From Sipunculus nudus (lineage: Eukaryota > Annelida > Sipuncula > Golfingiida > Sipunculidae): a stretch of DNA of 64,000 bases. Where the stretch lies: NCBI GenBank assembly GCA_026874595.1, contig CM049320.1:29190714-29254713 (forward strand), given 5' to 3'. Below the pieces are notes generated by a model. The model searched no databases. It saw only the letters and a list, made by a program, of their open reading frames with translations, and was not told where the DNA came from. Shown here one piece after another: positions 60,201-64,000 of the stretch (within the stretch, counting starts at the first letter, position 1; each line of letters opens with the position of its first letter). A program made the translations under genes and the position numbers.

Positions 60201-63136
60201 AAGTGAATAACCATGAACAGAGCATTGGGAGCTGCCAGTCAGGTTACGGTTGGCAATGTAAACAGTCACTTTACAAGTGCAAACTTTGCATAATTTGGAG
60301 AACTCTCCAAAAATAAAAAAAACACCTATTTCGGCTATACAAGTACACATGTACACATGTTTTCTCAGGATAATATTTTATGCAAAGGAGACATTATAAA
60401 TCGTTCGAACCCAGGATAGCTGGAACTGTTCCACTGACTGAAAATCAAAATACTGGTAATGTCATACCCTACACTGAAATCATATGGGACAAATAATCCA
60501 AAATGTAACAAAACACTTCATAATGACTGCAATATATAAACAATTTATTCCAGTTGGTGACTTCAGTCACTACAAAGTCATAGTCAGCTGACCTTTTTAG
60601 CTCAGCTGACTTTCAGTCATGCTGGGCTATAGCGATGGGTCTTTGTCCGGCGTCCTTCCGTCTGTCCGGCCATCCGGAAATAACTCTTTGAGACAAAATT
60701 TTCATCCCAAACCTTCCATCTTTCACACACAGCTCACCTGCCAACAGGGGAAGAACCATAATTTTTTTTAGGTCAAAGGTCAAGGTCACAGGGGCCTCTT
60801 CTTTGAAAAGCCTGTGAATGCATTTTAAGCCAACCCTTTCATCCCAATTCTTTGATCTTTCACATATAGCTCACCTACTAAGTTGGAGAAGAATCCTATA
60901 GATTTTGAGGTCACAAGGTCAAAGGTCAGGGTCACAGGATCCACTTCTTTGAAAAGGTTGTGGACACATTTCAAGCTAGACTTTTCATTCCAAACCTTCC
61001 AGCACTGATATCGCTTCTCTGCCAACAGGGGAAAAGACCTGTTGATTTTGAGGTCAAAGGTCAAGTTCACAGCACCCACTTCTTGCGTGGAGTCTTTTTC
61101 AGGCAAACTTTTCAATCTGTACCTTCAATCTGTCATATATGGCTTACCTACCAATAAGGGAAGAAGCCTATTGTTGTTGAGGTCAAAAAGTCAAAGGTCA
61201 AGGTCACAATATTTAATTGTTCTAAATGCTTATGAGCATATTTCAAGTGTAACTGTTCAACCCAAACCTTCAGTCTTTCACATATGCCACATCTATGCAT
61301 CACTCAGTTTGACTCAAACTTCATATTTATGGGTCTTTTTGCTTGAATAAATAACTTATTGATTTTGGGGTCAGCTGGTCAGCAGGTTAAAGGTTGCAGG
61401 TCAAAGTTATTCACCCATTTGTTGCAAAGTAATTACACCAGATTTAAGTGGTAAGTAGTTACCCATCATTTAGAAAGAATCTAGTTGATATATGGGCAAA
61501 AGGCCAAGGTCATAGGTCAGGGATGTTCACAATTACTTATTTTATAGACCATCTCTATTTTTCTTGTATATATAACAATCCCACTCCAGCTGGTACATCT
61601 CCCTGTGTGGCTGTAATTGTGAGTGACACTGGTGACATATGACTCCCTTTTGTATCAGCCTATTAAGTGATAAGGCTCAGTGATAAGTACCTTGTTACTT
61701 CATAACAAAAACACTGTTGTCAGAATGCTTCAGCCAGGCATTAAGACTATGAGAGTATAGTATTAAGGTTTAGCTACTGATTTATAAGATGATGGGAACA
61801 TTTTGCAGTTTATTTTATGGAATCCTAGCAATAAACTTAGTTTCCTAGATATCTGAATATTTTAATATATATCACCACATATAAAAGCAAGTGTTTGTTC
61901 TCATAATATGTGGATGTGTACCTTGATTTAGGATGGCTTTTTGTTTTATTTCAAGACTCTTAGTCATGCTTTCTGCATTTCTTTTCTTTCAGGTTTGGCA
62001 GTTTACCTACCCTGCTGACCCCATTGAAAAGCATAGTGATAATAAAAAATATTGGACTTACACTTTTTACAATTGCATATCTATAAATCTGATATGAGGG
62101 CCTGGACATGCCTTTTGAATTATTTTGGGCATCCATTACTGGATAATTTGCCCCAAGTTTGGTCTCTTATTGGAGAATGTTGGATATCAAATGTCATACT
62201 TGTCAGAAATCCATTATGTCTGCCAGTTAGCCACCTTAGAAATTCTTTCTTCAGTGCAGTTTCAGTAATTTTTCTTTAAGTTTGATCTGATTTAGAGAAT
62301 GTTTGTTGTCTGATTTCAGACTTGTCAGAAGTCCAATATGGACACCAGGCAACCATCTTTTAATTCCTTTTGATCATTTTATCTCAAGAACAGTTAAAGT
62401 GAATGCAGTTGGATGTATATTTATGTAATCTTGTAAAGGATTGGGTCAAATGTTTCTGAATAAATATTACCATCATTTATAAAAGTGCAGTACAGTTGGC
62501 TTGTATTGAATAAAAATTCACACAGAAGCACCTGTTTCTCAATAATTCTTGCATGTATTTCCTTGTTTGACCTCCCTATTGTCTTACAACAGCTCTTGCA
62601 TGCATAGACATGGAAAGCCTTATGTGTAGGGGTGTTTTGGGGGCTCATTAGCATAATTAGGTTAACGGGAGGAGCTTAAGGGCTTTGGTTTTCAATTGTT
62701 GTAATCTCCTTCTGTTTTATTTGTAGTTAAATATCCAACTGGACAGAAAGGTACTGAATGACCTAGCCATCTATGAACCAAGATCATTTCAGGTAAGTGT
62801 TGGAAGAATACATAGATTTTAAATTGTCTGAAAGATTTTCATGTAGGGACAAACATCCAGTTCTTCAATTAATGCATCTTAAGCAGGACTCTCCTGTTGA
62901 TGCCTCATGGCATATTGCAAGAAATTGTATGGACAATGGTATGAATAACAGTGAATTTGGAGTGGTGTTTTAATTCTTTTGTTAAAATTCTGTTGCAGAG
63001 TCTGGCAGAGCTGGCAAAAGAGAAAGCAGCTCAGGATGGTATCAATGGACTGTATCCTAATCTCCCACCTGGAGTAGTGCCTAGGGCAATGCTGAACGAA
63101 AAACTAAACCTGGGGAAGAAAGATCCAGTGCGATGA
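54298..63136 (+). CDS. MRPL20: Mitochondrial ribosomal protein bL20m, complete (5 exons, 164 aa)
   Basis: Exons: 54298-54396, 56363-56473, 59609-59689, 62727-62792 and 62999-63136 (TGA). All have GT-AG junctions, and every junction is in phase 0. Diagnostic segments, in order: KPDSFWKRQQYLRMAW, KFSGRKRHCYTLMTRQVHRA, LWNMRIRAAVTEHGLADEHQ, LDRKVLNDLAIYEPRSFQ and SLAELAKEKAAQDG. These line up in order and spacing with animal bL20m (human protein about 149 aa). The protein binds 23S-like rRNA early in assembly of the mitochondrial large subunit. The first ATG (54298, A at -3) gives a Met-rich, Arg-containing, acid-free leader consistent with mitochondrial import; an in-frame ATG at 54319 is the alternative. 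Exon 2 is read in a different frame from the longest open frame at that site. Introns hold a foldback element, a DNA transposon and a tandem repeat array. Confidence 0.93.
54647..55303. mobile_element. Foldback element with about 160-bp inverted arms
   Basis: The left arm starts CACAGGCGCTTGAATCGC and runs through CCCCTACCGTTTAATGAGC to GCCGGTACTTGTTTAT and ACACAAGGCCTGCATCCA (about 54830). The right arm (about 55140-55303) is its reverse complement and ends GCGATTCAAGCGCCTGTG. The flank AACACAG appears on both sides (54640-54646 and 55304-55310). The spacer is about 310 bp. In MRPL20 intron 1. Confidence 0.82.
57718..59233. mobile_element. TA-flanked DNA transposon, non-autonomous (Tc1/mariner-pogo style)
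   Basis: The left end GAGTAAACCCGGCAAATATC and the right end (minus) GAGTAAGGGGGGTATTATCG, both continuing GGACAC, are bordered by TA dinucleotides at 57716-57717 and 59234-59235. The motif GTAATATCGGACAC recurs inside at about 57748 and 58168, and in inverted form at about 58130 and 59015. Size 1516 bp. The small open frames inside do not resemble a transposase, so it is presumably mobilised in trans. It lies in MRPL20 intron 2. Confidence 0.72.
60598..61640 (-). repeat. Hairpin-ended element, inverted, with internal AGGTCA tandem array
   Basis: The hairpin is on minus at 60598-60630, then GTCCGG...GACGGA-type sequence, then an array of about 137-bp units to about 61330. The units carry AGGTCAAAGGTCA at 60770, 60916 and 61051, and AGTCAAAGGTCA at 61189. 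The far end is not defined. In MRPL20 intron 3. Confidence 0.75.
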
Positions 63137-63295
63137 CATAAACAGAATGATAATATATTTACATGAATAGTTGTTAACAAACAATGCAGGTCTCTGTCAT
63201 CAAATGGCTAATGGGTTTGCATAGCACTGTGTGACTTATGGACTAGGTCTGCTTGTTGTGGAGATAAGCTCATCTCCCCTTATCATCTCACTTTG

Positions 63296-63301
63296 AATAA
63301 A
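63296..63301 (+). promoter_or_regulatory. Putative poly(A) signal of MRPL20
   Basis: AATAAA lies 160 bases after the TGA stop, a typical 3' UTR distance. A second AATAAA occurs near 63380. Confidence 0.5.
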
Positions 63302-63739
63302 ATCAGTGGACCTGTGAATCAGTGGTTTTTGGAATGATGTTACTTTGAAAGGTACAGGGGCGAGGTGCAGCATTGGACTGAATAAATATAATCACATACA
63401 TCTTGGTACAGTTGTATTTTTCATTAATTCCTCACACAGTGGTTAAATGCTACACACTTCCGTTAAACTGCTGCTTTGTATAACAAGGGCTGGCACAGAG
63501 CAAAGAATTGTAAACCGGCCAATGAGAGTGTGGTATCACATTGTGCATCCAGCTCCTAAGTTTTAAACCTGCTACACCCTGCTGTCATTGGTCTTATTCT
63601 TCAGTGGTGGTTCTAGAGGGGGGCACCACCCCCCCCCCCCCCCCCCCAAGGATTGAGCGGTAACATCTCTCATTTTATATATTTATTTTCCCAGTTGTTT
63701 GTAATCAATTTTCATTCTAAGCTTAGCTGATTGTTATCT

Positions 63740-64000
63740 CTGGAACCATTGCTTTCAAGTTTGTTCAAATGGTTCCAGTTCAGGGAATTTTGGCCGACTT
63801 ACAGGTCTGATATTTTGAACTGTCCATGCATCTTTGATTGCTTTCTTGTTCACAAGACTGGTGTCGCCACCTACAATGCCTTTTGCAAAGTGTATGTGCC
63901 TGCTTATTTTTCTTAAAGAGGGATTTGATATATCAGCCTGAAATTGTGCATATTTACACATATCGGATAGCTTTGTCGTAAACAAGACTGGTGGCGCCAC
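63740..64000 (-). repeat. 'GGTGGCGCCACC' family repeat, inverted, cut by the window edge
   Basis: Contains GGTGTCGCCACC near 63859 and GGTGGCGCCAC at the very end. The 81-aa minus frame over it mirrors the frames in the 37-38 kb array, so it is repeat, not gene. Confidence 0.7.

Overview
The window is a eukaryotic nuclear segment: AT-rich, with spliceosomal introns, no operons, and many dispersed and tandem repeats. Two conserved metazoan housekeeping genes and repeat families of a style common in clams suggest a marine invertebrate, most likely a bivalve mollusc. The organism call is inference.

Three genes can be rebuilt exon by exon, with splice phases that agree. (1) 180-10761, minus: the 5' part of 6-phosphogluconate dehydrogenase (PGD), four exons, with the rest beyond the left edge. 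(2) 11264-40733, plus: a 17-exon, 1201-codon gene that starts head-to-head with PGD about 0.5 kb away. It encodes a CaRF-like N-terminus, a MULE-type DDE transposase core, a SWIM zinc finger and a C-terminal Ulp1/SENP-type cysteine protease. All predicted catalytic residues are present. (3) 54298-63136, plus: mitochondrial ribosomal protein bL20m (MRPL20), complete in five exons, 164 aa.

The rest is repeat. The introns of gene 2 hold inverted, scrambled copies of its own exons (14.7-17.7 kb), duplicated copies of its promoter and first exon (24.9, 28.8, 30.7-31.5 and 50.7-51.0 kb), and arrays of a 45-bp satellite (13.8-14.7 and 31.5-32.4 kb). The largest satellite array lies at 45.5-50.2 kb. 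There, a marker variant recurs only at integer multiples of 45 bp across 4 kb. At least eleven elements end in the same 31-32-nt hairpin followed by A residues. Several of them begin with the palindrome GACCCATGGGTC, and many contain internal tandem repeats. Two tRNA-derived SINEs, a TA-flanked DNA transposon, a long foldback element and a small MITE were also found.

The most interesting object is gene 2 with its surroundings. It is a transposase-SUMO-protease fusion with intact catalytic sites, a CRE-bearing promoter shared with a housekeeping gene, and antisense copies of its own exons inside its first intron. Those copies would let its pre-mRNA fold into long double-stranded RNA.
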